Source of the DNA: Crossiella sp. SN42
GTDB lineage: Bacteria; Actinomycetota; Actinomycetes; Mycobacteriales; Pseudonocardiaceae
NCBI RefSeq assembly: GCF_023897065.1
Contig: NZ_JAMHIV010000003.1
Location: 1 to 64,000 of the forward strand
Direction of reading: 5' to 3'
Length of the DNA stretch: 64,000 bases
A program made the translations under genes and the position numbers. Of this stretch, positions 17,983-26,618 are shown one piece after another (positions within the stretch are counted from its first letter, which is position 1; each line of letters begins with the position of its first letter). The notes under the pieces are model-generated. The model was not told the origin of the DNA, searched no databases, and saw nothing but the letters and a program-made list of their open reading frames with translations.

Positions 17983-19300
17983 CGAGGACTACGACGAGGC
18001 CCGCCGGATCTGGAACGGCACCATCGACCGGCGGCCCGCCCTGGTGGCCCGCTGCGCCGACGAGGACGACGTGCGCGCGGCGGTGCGCCTGGCCCGCGAG
18101 CACGGACTGGTGGTCGCGGTGCGCGGCGGCGGGCACAGCATGGCCGGTCACTCCACCTGCGACGGCGGCATCGTCATCGACCTCTCCGCGATGAGCGCGG
18201 TGCGGGTCAGCAAGGCGCGGCAGCGCGCCAGGGTGCAGGGCGGTGCGCTGCTGGGCGCCTTCGACACCGCCACCCAGGCGCACATGCTGGCCACCCCGGC
18301 GGGCGTGGTCTCGCACACCGGGCTCGGCGGCCTGGTGCTCGGCGGCGGTTTCGGCTGGCTGAGCCGCAAGTACGGCCTGTCCATCGACAACCTGGTCTCC
18401 GCGCGCCTGGTCACCGCCGCGGGCGAGGTGATCACGGCCAGCGAGACCGAGCACCCCGAGCTGTTCTGGGGACTGCGGGGCGGTGGCGGCAACTTCGGGG
18501 TGGTCACCGAGTTCGAGTTCCGGCTGCACCGCGTCGGGCCGGTGCGCTTCGCCAGCGTCTACCACACCCTGGACGAGGCGCCGCGGGTGTTGCGCGCCTG
18601 GCGGGACCACATGGCGACCGCGCCGGACGAGCTGACCTGGGTGCACTACCTGCGGCTGGCCCCGCCACTGCCCGAACTGCCCGCCGAGCTGCGGGGCAAG
18701 CCGGTGTTGTGCTCGATGGTGTGCTGGATCGGCGACCCGCACGAAGGCGACCGGCGGATCGAGGAGGCGCTCTCGCACGGCAAACGCTACGGGATGACCA
18801 AGGCGACGCTGCCGTACCGGGCCGTGCAGGCCTACTGCTTCCCCGGCGGGGTGGTGCCGGACCGGATCTACACCAAGAGCGGCTACCTGGCCGAGCTGCC
18901 GGATGAGGCCATCGACGTGGCGCTGGCCCATGCCGAGCGGATCGAGTCCTACATGACCCAGCTGGAGCTGCTCTACCTCGGCGGGGCGGTGGCGCGAGTG
19001 CCCGACGAGGCGACCGCCTTTCACAACCGGCGGTCGCCGTTCGTCGTCAACCTTGCCGCGTCCTGGATGGACCCGACCGAGGATGATCGACACGTCCGAT
19101 GGGCCAGGGAAGGTCATGCGGCGCTGGCGCCGCACCTCACCGCCGGGGCCTACGTCAACTTCACCAACCCCGGGGAGGCCGCTCGGACGGTGGAGATTTA
19201 CGGTGGCGACAAGTACGCCCGGCTACAGGAGCTCAAGGGCCGGTACGACCCGAACAACCTGTTCCGCCTCAACCAGAACGTGGCGCCGCCCGGCCGGTGA
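17909..19300 (+). CDS. encM: Favorskiiase-type flavoprotein (EncM-like)
   Basis: A 463-residue VAO/PCMH-type flavoprotein. Start ATG (MQSTQIDLAAVLRTSF) with AGGAGG at about 17892. From memory of EncM the match is strong throughout: DYDEARRIWNGTIDRRPAL, VRGGGHSMAGHS (His76, equivalent to the FAD-linked His78 of EncM), TPAGVVSHTGLGGLVLGGGF, WRDHMATAPDELTW, VVPDRIYTKSGYL and the C-terminal NNLFRLNQN. The Cys normally found in bicovalent berberine-bridge enzymes is His in SHTG. EncM uses a flavin-N5-oxide to oxidise the C12-C14 polyketide and trigger a Favorskii-like rearrangement and aldol/lactone closure. This gene is the strongest evidence that the product is enterocin-like. Confidence 0.93.
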   Translation: MQSTQIDLAAVLRTSFRGEIVLPGDEDYDEARRIWNGTIDRRPALVARCADEDDVRAAVRLAREHGLVVAVRGGGHSMAGHSTCDGGIVIDLSAMSAVRVSKARQRARVQGGALLGAFDTATQAHMLATPAGVVSHTGLGGLVLGGGFGWLSRKYGLSIDNLVSARLVTAAGEVITASETEHPELFWGLRGGGGNFGVVTEFEFRLHRVGPVRFASVYHTLDEAPRVLRAWRDHMATAPDELTWVHYLRLAPPLPELPAELRGKPVLCSMVCWIGDPHEGDRRIEEALSHGKRYGMTKATLPYRAVQAYCFPGGVVPDRIYTKSGYLAELPDEAIDVALAHAERIESYMTQLELLYLGGAVARVPDEATAFHNRRSPFVVNLAASWMDPTEDDRHVRWAREGHAALAPHLTAGAYVNFTNPGEAARTVEIYGGDKYARLQELKGRYDPNNLFRLNQNVAPPGR

Positions 19301-19390
19301 CCGGTCGGCAGCCAGTGGAGACCGGTGCCGGTTCGTCCCAGGGCGGACCGGGCCGTGCCCCCACCCGGCCGGCACACGGAGCCGAGCACC

Positions 19391-20206
19391 TCAGGCCCCG
19401 AGCATGATGGTGAACTCATCCGAACCGGCGGCGCTGGTGGTGGGCTCGCCGGCCAAGATCCGCCGGTGCAGGCGAACCAGCTGCGCGGAGGGGTCGATCC
19501 CCAGCTCCACTCGCAAGGTTCGCTCCAGGTTCCGATAGGCATGCAGTGCCTCCCCCCTGCGCCCGCAGCGGTGCAGGGCGCTCATCAACTGATAGTGGAA
19601 CCACTCCCGCAGCGGGTAGCGGCCGGTCAGCGCCTGAAGCTCGCCGACAACCCGGTGGTGCCTGCCGAGTCGCATGTCCAGGGCGATCCGCAGCTGGATC
19701 GCGTCGAGCACCTCTTCACGCAGCTGCGTGACGTAGGGCTGGAGCACCACGCCGGGCGTGATGTCGGACAGCGGCTCATCGTCGACCAGGCTCAACGCCT
19801 CCCGTGCCACCTCGGCCGAGCGGGCCGGGTGGTCGTCGGCGAGACCGCGGGCCTGCTCGATCAGCCGGTGGAACCGGTAGGCGTCAACGTTTGTGCGGTC
19901 CACCCTCAGCACATAGCCGGGGTGGTGGGTGGCGAGCACCCGCTTGCTCGGCTTGGTCTTGGTCAGGTCGCCGATGAGCCTGCGCAGTTGGTAGATGTAG
20001 GTCTGCGTGGTGGTAATCGCGGTGCGCGGTGGTTCCTCCCCCCACAGCTCCATGATGATTCCGTCGCTGCCCACCACGTCGCCGGCGCGCAGCGCCAGCA
20101 GGGCGAGCACCTGACGGACCTTGGGCGCCGGTGGATTGATTATCTGGTTTTGGGCTCCTATACGTGTCTGCCCCAGCAGTTTGATTTCCACTCTTCCGAG
20201 AGTCAC
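19391..20206 (-). CDS. SARP-family pathway activator
   Basis: A 271-residue Streptomyces antibiotic regulatory protein. N-terminal winged-helix OmpR-like DNA-binding domain (residues 1-95: VEIKLLGQTRI, PKVRQVLALLAL, TYIYQLRRLIGD, GYVLRV) followed by the bacterial transcriptional activation domain (about 100-245: DAYRFHRLIEQARGL, LREEVLDAIQLRIALDMRLG). It lacks the NB-ARC and TPR parts of AfsR, as expected for a cluster-situated SARP. It is divergent from the encN-like gene, sharing a 299-base AT-richer promoter region with a TetR-type palindrome. It is expected to activate the PKS promoters by binding heptameric repeats; none was verified here. Confidence 0.9.
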   Translation of the reverse strand: MTLGRVEIKLLGQTRIGAQNQIINPPAPKVRQVLALLALRAGDVVGSDGIIMELWGEEPPRTAITTTQTYIYQLRRLIGDLTKTKPSKRVLATHHPGYVLRVDRTNVDAYRFHRLIEQARGLADDHPARSAEVAREALSLVDDEPLSDITPGVVLQPYVTQLREEVLDAIQLRIALDMRLGRHHRVVGELQALTGRYPLREWFHYQLMSALHRCGRRGEALHAYRNLERTLRVELGIDPSAQLVRLHRRILAGEPTTSAAGSDEFTIMLGA

Positions 20207-20505
20207 ACATCCGATCTTCGGCTGTCACTAGGCTGAAAGTGTGCCTTTGAGTAACAGCATGTAGCGATCTCAGTGTAATATGAACGAGATCGGGAAACGT
20301 ACCGCAAAGGTATCGACGAAGTATCGCATTTGTGATGTATGGGATACCATGGTATCACAAAAACTAGCCGTTCGGCGGGTCTGGCTGCGAGGAAACCTGC
20401 TGGCAGTCGCGTCGTCACGTAAAATTTGTGTGAAGTGAAAATTAGGAGCCTCGATCCGATAGCTGCGCTTCTAATTTCTCCCCATCTTGGCTCTAGGTTC
20501 GCTCC
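20207..20505. promoter_or_regulatory. Divergent promoter region, SARP / encN-like
   Basis: About 299 bases, clearly less GC-rich than the surroundings, between two divergently oriented starts. It contains the 14-base palindrome listed separately. Promoter hexamers were not assigned with confidence. Confidence 0.6.
20343..20356. promoter_or_regulatory. Palindromic operator, candidate TetR site
   Basis: GATACCATGGTATC is a perfect 14-base palindrome, flanked by a wider TGTGAT...ATCACA symmetry. The same half-sites (GATACC-N2-GGTATC) occur at 24762-24775 between the TetR and exporter genes. The agreement suggests that the cluster's TetR protein also controls this promoter. Confidence 0.6.
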
Positions 20506-22065
20506 GTGAGCGGCGTGGCTAATGATTTCATGGCCGAGCCAGTCTTCAATATCTCTACTTTGGTCGATGGTCACGTCACCGCCGGAAGGGCCGTCCGGAC
20601 CGCATTTGTGGACGCCTCGGAAACAATCGACTACGGCGAGCTGCACCGGCGGATGTGCGCCGCAGGGCTGACCTTGCGCGCACTCGGCGTGCGCCGCGAG
20701 GAGCGCGTGCTGCTGGTGCTCGACGACTCCACCGCCTTCCCGGTGGTGTTCCTGGGCGCGCTGCGCATCGGCGCGGTACCAGTGCCGGTCAACCCGTGGC
20801 TCACCGGTGAAGAGCTGGCGTACGTGGTGCGGGACAGCTACGCGAACGTGGTGGTGGTCGAGGCGAGCCGGTACCGGGAACTCTCCGCCGCGCTCGCCGG
20901 CACCGGGGTGCGGCTGCTGCGCACCGGCTCCGGCGACGAGCTCGCCCTGGACGACCTGCTGCGGCAGCACCACGGCGAGCTGGACCCGGTGCGCACCCAC
21001 CCGGAGGACATGGGGTTCTGGCTGTACAGCTCCGGCTCCACCGGCAGGCCCAAGGGCGTGGTGCACCGGCACCGGGACGTCCTGCTGCCCTGCCGCGGCT
21101 ACGCGGGCGAGGTGCTCGGTGTGACCGAGACCGACATCCACCTGTCCACCACAAAACTGTGCCACGCCTACGGGTTGGGCAACTCCCTGCTGTTCCCGCT
21201 GCACGCCGGTGCCGCCGCGGTGCTGTGCCCAGGACGGCCCGCCCCCGGCGCGGCGCTGGCCGCGATCGAACGGTACCGGCCTACCCTGTTCTTCTCCGTG
21301 CCCGCGCTCTACCACGCGATGTTGCGCCACCCGGCCGCGCCGGAGCGGGACCTGTCCTCGGTCCGGCTGTGCGTCTCCGCCGCCGAGCACCTGCCCGCCG
21401 AGACCTGGCGGCGGTGGCGGGCGGCGTTCGGGCTGACCATCCTGGACGGGGTCGGCTCGACCGAGCTGACCCACATCTACTGCTCCGCCCGGCCAGGCGC
21501 GGTCCAGCCGGGCTCTGCGGGCACCCCGGTGCCCGGTTACCAGGTGGAGTTGCGCGACGAGCACGGCGAGCTGGTCACCCCACCCGGCTCGGGCACCATG
21601 CACGTGCGCGGCGCCAGCGCGCTCGCCGCCTACTGGCACCGGGACGAGCGCACCAGGGCGGCCCTGCGCGGGGAGTGGTTCGACACCGGGGACCGGTACC
21701 GGGTCGACGAGGCCGGGGCCTACTGGTACGAAGGCCGCGCCGACGACATGCTCAAGGTCGGCGGGCTGTGGATCGCCCCCGGCGACATCGAACAGGTCCT
21801 CCAAGCCCACCCCGAGGTCGTCGAGGCGGCCGTGGTGGCCGTGCGGGTGGACCAGCTCAGCCGGATCAAGGCCTTCGTGGTGCCGAGGGCCGCGGTGGAT
21901 CGCACCGCGCTCGCGCGCACCCTGCGCGGCTGGTGCCGGGACCGGCTCGCCGGACACCAGAACCCGCACCTCCTCGAGTTCGTCGAAGCGCTGCCGAAGA
22001 CGGCCACCGGCAAGCTGCGCCGGTTCGCGCTGCGCGCGGGCGGGGCCGGGCCGCCGGGGGAGTGA
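20506..22065 (+). CDS. encN: Benzoate-CoA/ACP ligase-like enzyme (EncN-like)
   Basis: An ANL ligase of 519 residues of the benzoate-CoA ligase family: FWLYSSGSTGRPKGVVHRH (P-loop), HAYGLGNSLLFPL, DGVGSTELTHIY (A5), WFDTGDRYRVDEAG (A7) and the lysine tail LPKTATGKLRRF. The family typically activates benzoates. In the enterocin pathway EncN loads exogenous benzoate and complements the PAL route. The GTG start is used; an internal ATG nine codons later is possible. The upstream palindrome suggests repression by the cluster TetR. It is convergent with the SnoaL-like gene at 22075. Confidence 0.85.
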   Translation: MSGVANDFMAEPVFNISTLVDGHVTAGRAVRTAFVDASETIDYGELHRRMCAAGLTLRALGVRREERVLLVLDDSTAFPVVFLGALRIGAVPVPVNPWLTGEELAYVVRDSYANVVVVEASRYRELSAALAGTGVRLLRTGSGDELALDDLLRQHHGELDPVRTHPEDMGFWLYSSGSTGRPKGVVHRHRDVLLPCRGYAGEVLGVTETDIHLSTTKLCHAYGLGNSLLFPLHAGAAAVLCPGRPAPGAALAAIERYRPTLFFSVPALYHAMLRHPAAPERDLSSVRLCVSAAEHLPAETWRRWRAAFGLTILDGVGSTELTHIYCSARPGAVQPGSAGTPVPGYQVELRDEHGELVTPPGSGTMHVRGASALAAYWHRDERTRAALRGEWFDTGDRYRVDEAGAYWYEGRADDMLKVGGLWIAPGDIEQVLQAHPEVVEAAVVAVRVDQLSRIKAFVVPRAAVDRTALARTLRGWCRDRLAGHQNPHLLEFVEALPKTATGKLRRFALRAGGAGPPGE

Positions 22066-22074
22066 GGGCCCGCC

Positions 22075-22461
22075 TCAGGCGGCGGCCCGGTTCGGGCTCA
22101 GGTGCAGTCCGGCCAGGCGCAGCACGGCGCCGTCGCGGACCAGCACGAGGGTGAATCGGAACGCCCCGCTGGCGTCCGCGCCGTTGTTCGTGCCCTGCTG
22201 CGTCTGCGCGGCCACCACCACCGCGGTGTCGCCGTAGCGGCGCAGGTCGTAGTCGTGCACGGTGAACTCGGTGTTGCGCACCGCGCCGGAGCTGTGCCTG
22301 CCCAGCCACTGCGCCCTGGTCCGGACGAAGCCCTGCGGGCCCACGCCGACGAAGTCCTCGGTGAGCAGCGCTCCCAGCTCCCCGGCGTCCCCGCTGCCTT
22401 CAGCCTCGGCCCACTTCGCCACCAGCTCGCGCACCTCGCGCTCGTCGATGCCCGCGCTCAT
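22075..22461 (-). CDS. SnoaL-like / NTF2-fold protein
   Basis: A 128-residue DUF4440/SnoaL-type protein: EVRELVAKWAEAEGSGDA, LGALLTEDFVGVGPQGF and the strands TAVVVAAQTQQG and FTLVLVRDGAVLRLAGLHLS. Its ATG overlaps the stop of the PAL gene (ATGA), so it is made from the same message as the starter-unit enzyme. The fold is used for cyclases, dehydratases and ligand-binding proteins, and the sequence does not decide among them. It is not part of the enterocin set as I know it. Confidence 0.8.
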   Translation of the reverse strand: MSAGIDEREVRELVAKWAEAEGSGDAGELGALLTEDFVGVGPQGFVRTRAQWLGRHSSGAVRNTEFTVHDYDLRRYGDTAVVVAAQTQQGTNNGADASGAFRFTLVLVRDGAVLRLAGLHLSPNRAAA

Positions 22462-24023
22462 GCCGCGCACTCCGCGAGCTCGGTGTCGCCGAGCAACTCC
22501 TCGGCCAGCCGCTCGAGGTAGTCGGTGATGGTCACGTCGTGGTCCAGGAACGGCACGATCGCGCGCACCCGCTCGTACAGCGGCCGGGTCCAGCTGGACA
22601 GCTTGTCCGCGCCGCGGATGTCGGCGGCCTGGCAGGCGCAGAGCAGCTCGAAGGCGACCACGTAGGCGCAGTTGCGCAGCACCTCCCTGGCTCGCCGGGC
22701 CGCCACGAAGCCGAAGGAGACGATGTCCTGGAAGTCGGCGGTGCTGCTGAGCGACTGAATGGACATCGGCATGCTCATCGCCCTGGTCTCCGCGGTGAGC
22801 GAGGCGGTCATGAACTGCCCGCCCATCAGACCCAGCCGCAACCCGGGGTCCACACTGCACAGGAAGGGCGGCAACCCGTTGCTGTTGCTCTTGTCCAGGA
22901 AGCGATCCACCCGGCGGTTGGCCAGGTTCGTCAACGTGGTCAGCGCGATCACCGCGTGGTCCATGGCCATGGCCACGTACTGGCCGTGGAAGTTGCCGTT
23001 GTGGAAGACCTCGTTCTCCTCCGGCACCACGATCGGGTTGTCGTTGGAGGAGTTCAGCTCGTCCTCCAACGTGCGGCCCACGGCCAGCAGCGAGTCGAGC
23101 ACCGGGCCGAGGATCTGCGGGGTGCACCGGATCGAGTAGGCGTCCTCGATCGGCGCCGAACCCGCCTTGGCCGCATCGCCCATCTCCTTGGCCAGCAACC
23201 GTTCGGTGTCGCCCTCGTTGACCGCCATCCGCGAGTCGGCCAGGCCACGCCACAGGTTCCTGGCCACCGCGAGCTGGCCGTGGTGCGGCTTAACCGTGTG
23301 CACCCTGGGATCGAACGGCTTGGTGATGCCGGCCAGCGCCTCCACCGACAGCGCCGAGATCCGCTGGTACCGGTTGGCCAGGCGCAGCGCGGACTGCTGC
23401 ACCACCGCGCCGAGGCCGACCATGCCGGAGGTGCCGTTGATCAGCGCCAGCCCGTCCTTGTAGCTCAGCTCCATCGGCGCGATGCCCGCCTCGGCCAGTG
23501 CCCGCGCGCCGGGCAGGACGCGTCCGCCCAGCCGGGCCTTCCACTGTCCGATACAGACCAGCGCGATCGCGGCCAGCGGTCCCAGGTCGCCGCTGGTGCC
23601 GAGCGAGCCCTTCTCCGGCACGCACGGCGCGATACCCGCGTTGAGGACCGCGACCAGGGTGTCCAGGTTGCCGGGCGAGATCGCGGAGTTGCCCCTGGCC
23701 AGCGAGACGATCCGGGCCAGCATGATCGCCCGCACCGTGGTGTCGTCGAGGTGGTCGCCGACGTTGGTGGCCACCGCGTTGAGCAGGTTCTCCTGCAGCC
23801 GCCGTGCCTGGGCCACCGGCACCAGGTGGTCGACGAAGCCGCCCATGCTGGTGTTGACGCTGTAGATGATCCGGTCGTCGGCGACGAACTTGTCCAGGAT
23901 GTCGCGGGAGGCCACCACGCGGGCCCGCGCCGGATCCGACAGCCCGACGGCGACGCGGCCGGTGGCGACCCGCGCCAGCTCGTCGAGGCGCACACGTTGG
24001 CCTGGGTTCAGCACAAAAGTCAC
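22458..24023 (-). CDS. encP: Phenylalanine ammonia-lyase (EncP-like)
   Basis: Aromatic amino-acid lyase making trans-cinnamate from L-Phe, the first step to the benzoate starter. The GTG at 24021-24023 (VTFVLNPGQRVRLDEL) is preferred because EncP begins similarly and the protein is then 521 residues; an upstream ATG at 24083 adds 20 weakly conserved residues. The MIO cofactor triad is TSG (GSLGTSGDLGPLAA, Thr143-Ser144-Gly145 in this numbering) rather than the common ASG, as in EncP and the mutase AdmH. Other signatures: YSVNTSMGGFVDHL, ELNSSNDNPIV, HNGNFHGQYVAMAMDH and RFLDKSNSNGLPPFL. It is coupled to the downstream SnoaL-like gene. Confidence 0.92.
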   Translation of the reverse strand: MTFVLNPGQRVRLDELARVATGRVAVGLSDPARARVVASRDILDKFVADDRIIYSVNTSMGGFVDHLVPVAQARRLQENLLNAVATNVGDHLDDTTVRAIMLARIVSLARGNSAISPGNLDTLVAVLNAGIAPCVPEKGSLGTSGDLGPLAAIALVCIGQWKARLGGRVLPGARALAEAGIAPMELSYKDGLALINGTSGMVGLGAVVQQSALRLANRYQRISALSVEALAGITKPFDPRVHTVKPHHGQLAVARNLWRGLADSRMAVNEGDTERLLAKEMGDAAKAGSAPIEDAYSIRCTPQILGPVLDSLLAVGRTLEDELNSSNDNPIVVPEENEVFHNGNFHGQYVAMAMDHAVIALTTLTNLANRRVDRFLDKSNSNGLPPFLCSVDPGLRLGLMGGQFMTASLTAETRAMSMPMSIQSLSSTADFQDIVSFGFVAARRAREVLRNCAYVVAFELLCACQAADIRGADKLSSWTRPLYERVRAIVPFLDHDVTITDYLERLAEELLGDTELAECAA

Positions 24024-24106
24024 GTTGTCTGCCCTGCCCTCGCAGTGGGTGGTCGTGGGACTCCTGTACTGAAGCGAAACCACCTAGACCCAAAAGCAAT
24101 CCGTCC

Positions 24107-24730
24107 TCAATGCGCTGTCGCGCTCCCGGCTCGGCCCAGCAGCCGGTCCAGGTGGTAGGCGAGCACGGCCTGCGCGTCCTTGGGGGTGCGCTGCCCGACA
24201 AGCACGTTGGTGCCCAGGCCGTGGGTCATGGTCAGCAGCATGGCCGCCTCGTGCCCGGGATCGAGGTGCTCGGCCAGCTCGCCCCGGTCCTGCGCGGCCC
24301 GCAACACGTCGGCCAGTTGGCGTTCCAGGCGGCGGGGGCCGGCGATAAAGGGCTGCGCTGCGTACTCCGGCTCGGTCATGGCCAGCACCGCGAAGGAGGT
24401 GAAGACCTGGTGGAAGGCGCGGCTTTGCCGGTCGGTGGGCAGGGCTTCGGCGAGGAAGGCGGTCAGGTAGGCGCGCAGCGCGGGCGGTCTGGGCAGGGCG
24501 GCCAGGCGGGCGGCGAGGCGATCGTCGCTGCGCCGTTCCAGGTACTCCAGGGTGGCCAGCAGCAGGTGGGCCTTGGAGTCGAAGTAGTACTGGACCTGGC
24601 GCAGTGAGACCTCGGCCTCGGCGGCGACGTCCCGCAGCTTCACCGCGTGCAGCCCGGTGCGGGCGGCCAGGCGGACCAGGCCCTCGATGATGAGCGCCCT
24701 GCGCTGCTCGTGGTCGACGATCTTCGGCAC
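24107..24730 (-). CDS. TetR-family repressor
   Basis: A 207-residue TetR/AcrR regulator. The N-terminal helix-turn-helix (residues about 10-55) reads IIEGLVRLAARTGLHAVKLR then AAEAEVSLRQVQYYFDSKA. The remaining 150 residues are the ligand-binding helical domain. It is divergent from the exporter gene, with a GATACC-N2-GGTATC palindrome between them, the classic arrangement for pathway-product-induced efflux. The ligand is probably the cluster product or an intermediate. Confidence 0.9.
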   Translation of the reverse strand: MPKIVDHEQRRALIIEGLVRLAARTGLHAVKLRDVAAEAEVSLRQVQYYFDSKAHLLLATLEYLERRSDDRLAARLAALPRPPALRAYLTAFLAEALPTDRQSRAFHQVFTSFAVLAMTEPEYAAQPFIAGPRRLERQLADVLRAAQDRGELAEHLDPGHEAAMLLTMTHGLGTNVLVGQRTPKDAQAVLAYHLDRLLGRAGSATAH

Positions 24731-24761
24731 CCGGTCCGTCCCTCACTCATCCGGCTTATTT

Positions 24762-24775
24762 GATACCACGGTATC
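24762..24775. promoter_or_regulatory. Palindromic operator between tetR and exporter
   Basis: GATACCACGGTATC: inverted half-sites GATACC and GGTATC around a two-base centre, 8 bases before the exporter ATG at 24784 and 31 bases before the TetR start. The same half-sites recur at 20343-20356. The site would overlap the exporter's ribosome-binding region or promoter. Confidence 0.7.
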
Positions 24776-24783
24776 CTAAAGGC

Positions 24784-26190
24784 ATGAGGAGTCAGCGCAC
24801 GAGCGCCGCGCCCCCGCCGATCCCGGCCCGCACCTGGCAGATCTCCGCGATCACCGGCGCGGGCGCGTTCATGGCCATGCTGGACTCCACGGTGGCCAAC
24901 CTGGCCGTGGAGTCGGTACGCGCGGACTTCGGCTCCACCCTGCCGGTGGTGCAGTGGATCGCCACCGGCTACCTCATCGCGCTGGCCGTCTCCCTGCCCG
25001 CCACCGGCTGGCTCGGCGCGCGCTACGGACAGGGCCGGGTCTGGGCGGTCTCGCTCGCGGTGTTCACCGCGGCCTCGGCCCTGTGCGCCTCGGCCTGGGA
25101 CGCGCCCTCGCTGATCGTGGCGCGCGTTCTGCAGGGCCTGGCCGCCGGGCTGATGGTGCCCGCCGGGCAGGCGATCGTCGCCCAGGTCGCCGAACGCGAC
25201 CAGCTGGGCCGCCTGATGGGCGTGCTGGGCCTGGTGGTCAGCCTCGGACCGGCGGTGGGACCGGCCGTCGGCGGCGTACTGCTGGAGGCCGCCTCCTGGC
25301 GCTGGCTGTTCTGGATCAACGTGCCGGTCGGCCTGCTCGCCCTGCTCGCCGCCCGCGGCCGGGTGCCCGGCGGCGAGCAGAGCACCGCCCGCACCCTGGA
25401 CCGCCGCGGCCTGCTGCTGCTCGGCCTCGGCCTGCCGCTGTTCCTCTACGGCGGCACCGAGATCGGCGCGTCCGGCGTCAGCACGGCGCACGTCCTCGCC
25501 ATGGCGGCCGGTGCGCTGCTGGTCGGCGCCTTCCTGCTCACCGCCCGCCGCGCCGAACACCCACTCGTCGACCTCGCGCTGCTCCGCAACAGCAGGTTCG
25601 CCGCCGCCACCACGACCACCGGCCTGACCGGCGCGAACATGTACGGCGGCCTGCTTCTGCTACCGCTGTACCTGCAACTGGTGGCCGGCCTGGACACCGC
25701 GGGCACCGGCCTGCTGCTGCTGGCCATGGGCCTGGGCTCGGCGCTCGCGCTCTACGTCGGCGGCGCGCTCACCGACCGCCACGGGGCAGGCCCGGTGGCT
25801 TTGACCGGGGCGGTCCTGCTGGCGCTCTCCACCGTGCCGTTCCTGCTGCCGGAGGTGCTGCCGATTCCGGTTCTCGCGATCCTTCTGGTGGTCCGGGGGA
25901 TCGGCCTGGCGCTGACCCAGATGCCCGCGACCACCGCCGCCTACGCCTCGGTCGACAAGACCCAAGTGGGCGATGCGGCCACCGTGGTGAACATCGTGCA
26001 GCGCGTCGGCGGCGCGCTCGGCGCCATCGTGCTGGTCATCGTGTTGGCCCAGTTCGCCGGCCCGACCGGCTACCTGCTCTCCTTCGCCGCGCTGGCCGCG
26101 ATCGCGGCGGGCACCGTCCTGCTGGCCCTGCTGGTGTGGCGGCACACCCCGGTCCGCGACGGGGAAGACGTGGCGCGGAAAGCGAGGTAG
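24784..26190 (+). CDS. DHA2-type MFS drug exporter
   Basis: A 468-residue major facilitator of the EmrB/QacA (14-TM) family. TM1 carries the family motif FMAMLDSTVANLAVESV; motif A-like GWLGARYGQGRVWAVSL lies between TM2 and TM3, and motif C LVVSLGPAVGPAVGGVLLE in TM5. Proton-driven export of a hydrophobic product is expected. The ATG at 24784 is used; an upstream in-frame start at 24760 would read through the palindrome and is unlikely. It is the probable self-resistance gene of the cluster, under the divergent TetR. Confidence 0.9.
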   Translation: MRSQRTSAAPPPIPARTWQISAITGAGAFMAMLDSTVANLAVESVRADFGSTLPVVQWIATGYLIALAVSLPATGWLGARYGQGRVWAVSLAVFTAASALCASAWDAPSLIVARVLQGLAAGLMVPAGQAIVAQVAERDQLGRLMGVLGLVVSLGPAVGPAVGGVLLEAASWRWLFWINVPVGLLALLAARGRVPGGEQSTARTLDRRGLLLLGLGLPLFLYGGTEIGASGVSTAHVLAMAAGALLVGAFLLTARRAEHPLVDLALLRNSRFAAATTTTGLTGANMYGGLLLLPLYLQLVAGLDTAGTGLLLLAMGLGSALALYVGGALTDRHGAGPVALTGAVLLALSTVPFLLPEVLPIPVLAILLVVRGIGLALTQMPATTAAYASVDKTQVGDAATVVNIVQRVGGALGAIVLVIVLAQFAGPTGYLLSFAALAAIAAGTVLLALLVWRHTPVRDGEDVARKAR

Positions 26191-26262
26191 CCGGAGCATC
26201 GTCGCAGGTGCAGGACCGATCGGTCTAGAACCCGGTTTCCGGGCTCCAGACCCTCGTGTTGA

Positions 26263-26586
26263 TCAGTCGTCCTGGTGCTCCGTCCACCACTGCCGCCCGG
26301 TCTCCGGCAGGCTCGTGATCGGGTCGTAGTACGGATACCGCCGGTCCAGCCCTTCGGCGTCCTGAAGCTCGATCCCGGTCCGGTAGTTCTTTGTCCAGTA
26401 GGAGATTCCGCGCTCCCGGTCGTACTGCGAGACCTGGTGCACCCACCGCTTCCCGACATACGGCACATCGCACACGATCCGCGGCGTGGCATACCCCGGC
26501 AGATACCCCATGATCGCGTGCTGGAACTCCTGCGCCTCCCACACCGCGACCCGCCAGGGCTCGGCGTTGGGGATCATGTCGCACAT
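26263..26586 (-). CDS. Hypothetical protein, 107 aa
   Basis: Starts MCDMIPNAEPWRVAVWEAQE. A soluble, acidic, aromatic-rich small protein (PYYDPITSLPETGRQWWTEH at the end) with no membrane segment or recognised motif. Codon use is like the neighbours. It is convergent with the exporter gene. I do not recognise the family. Confidence 0.55.
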   Translation of the reverse strand: MCDMIPNAEPWRVAVWEAQEFQHAIMGYLPGYATPRIVCDVPYVGKRWVHQVSQYDRERGISYWTKNYRTGIELQDAEGLDRRYPYYDPITSLPETGRQWWTEHQDD

Positions 26587-26618
26587 GATCAGCGTAGCCC
26601 GACTGAGGTGGCGCTGAC

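Noticed and set aside
22539-24158. Plus-strand frame of 539 codons
   Set aside because: Shadow of the PAL gene; composition is His/Gln/Arg/Val-rich with no motif.
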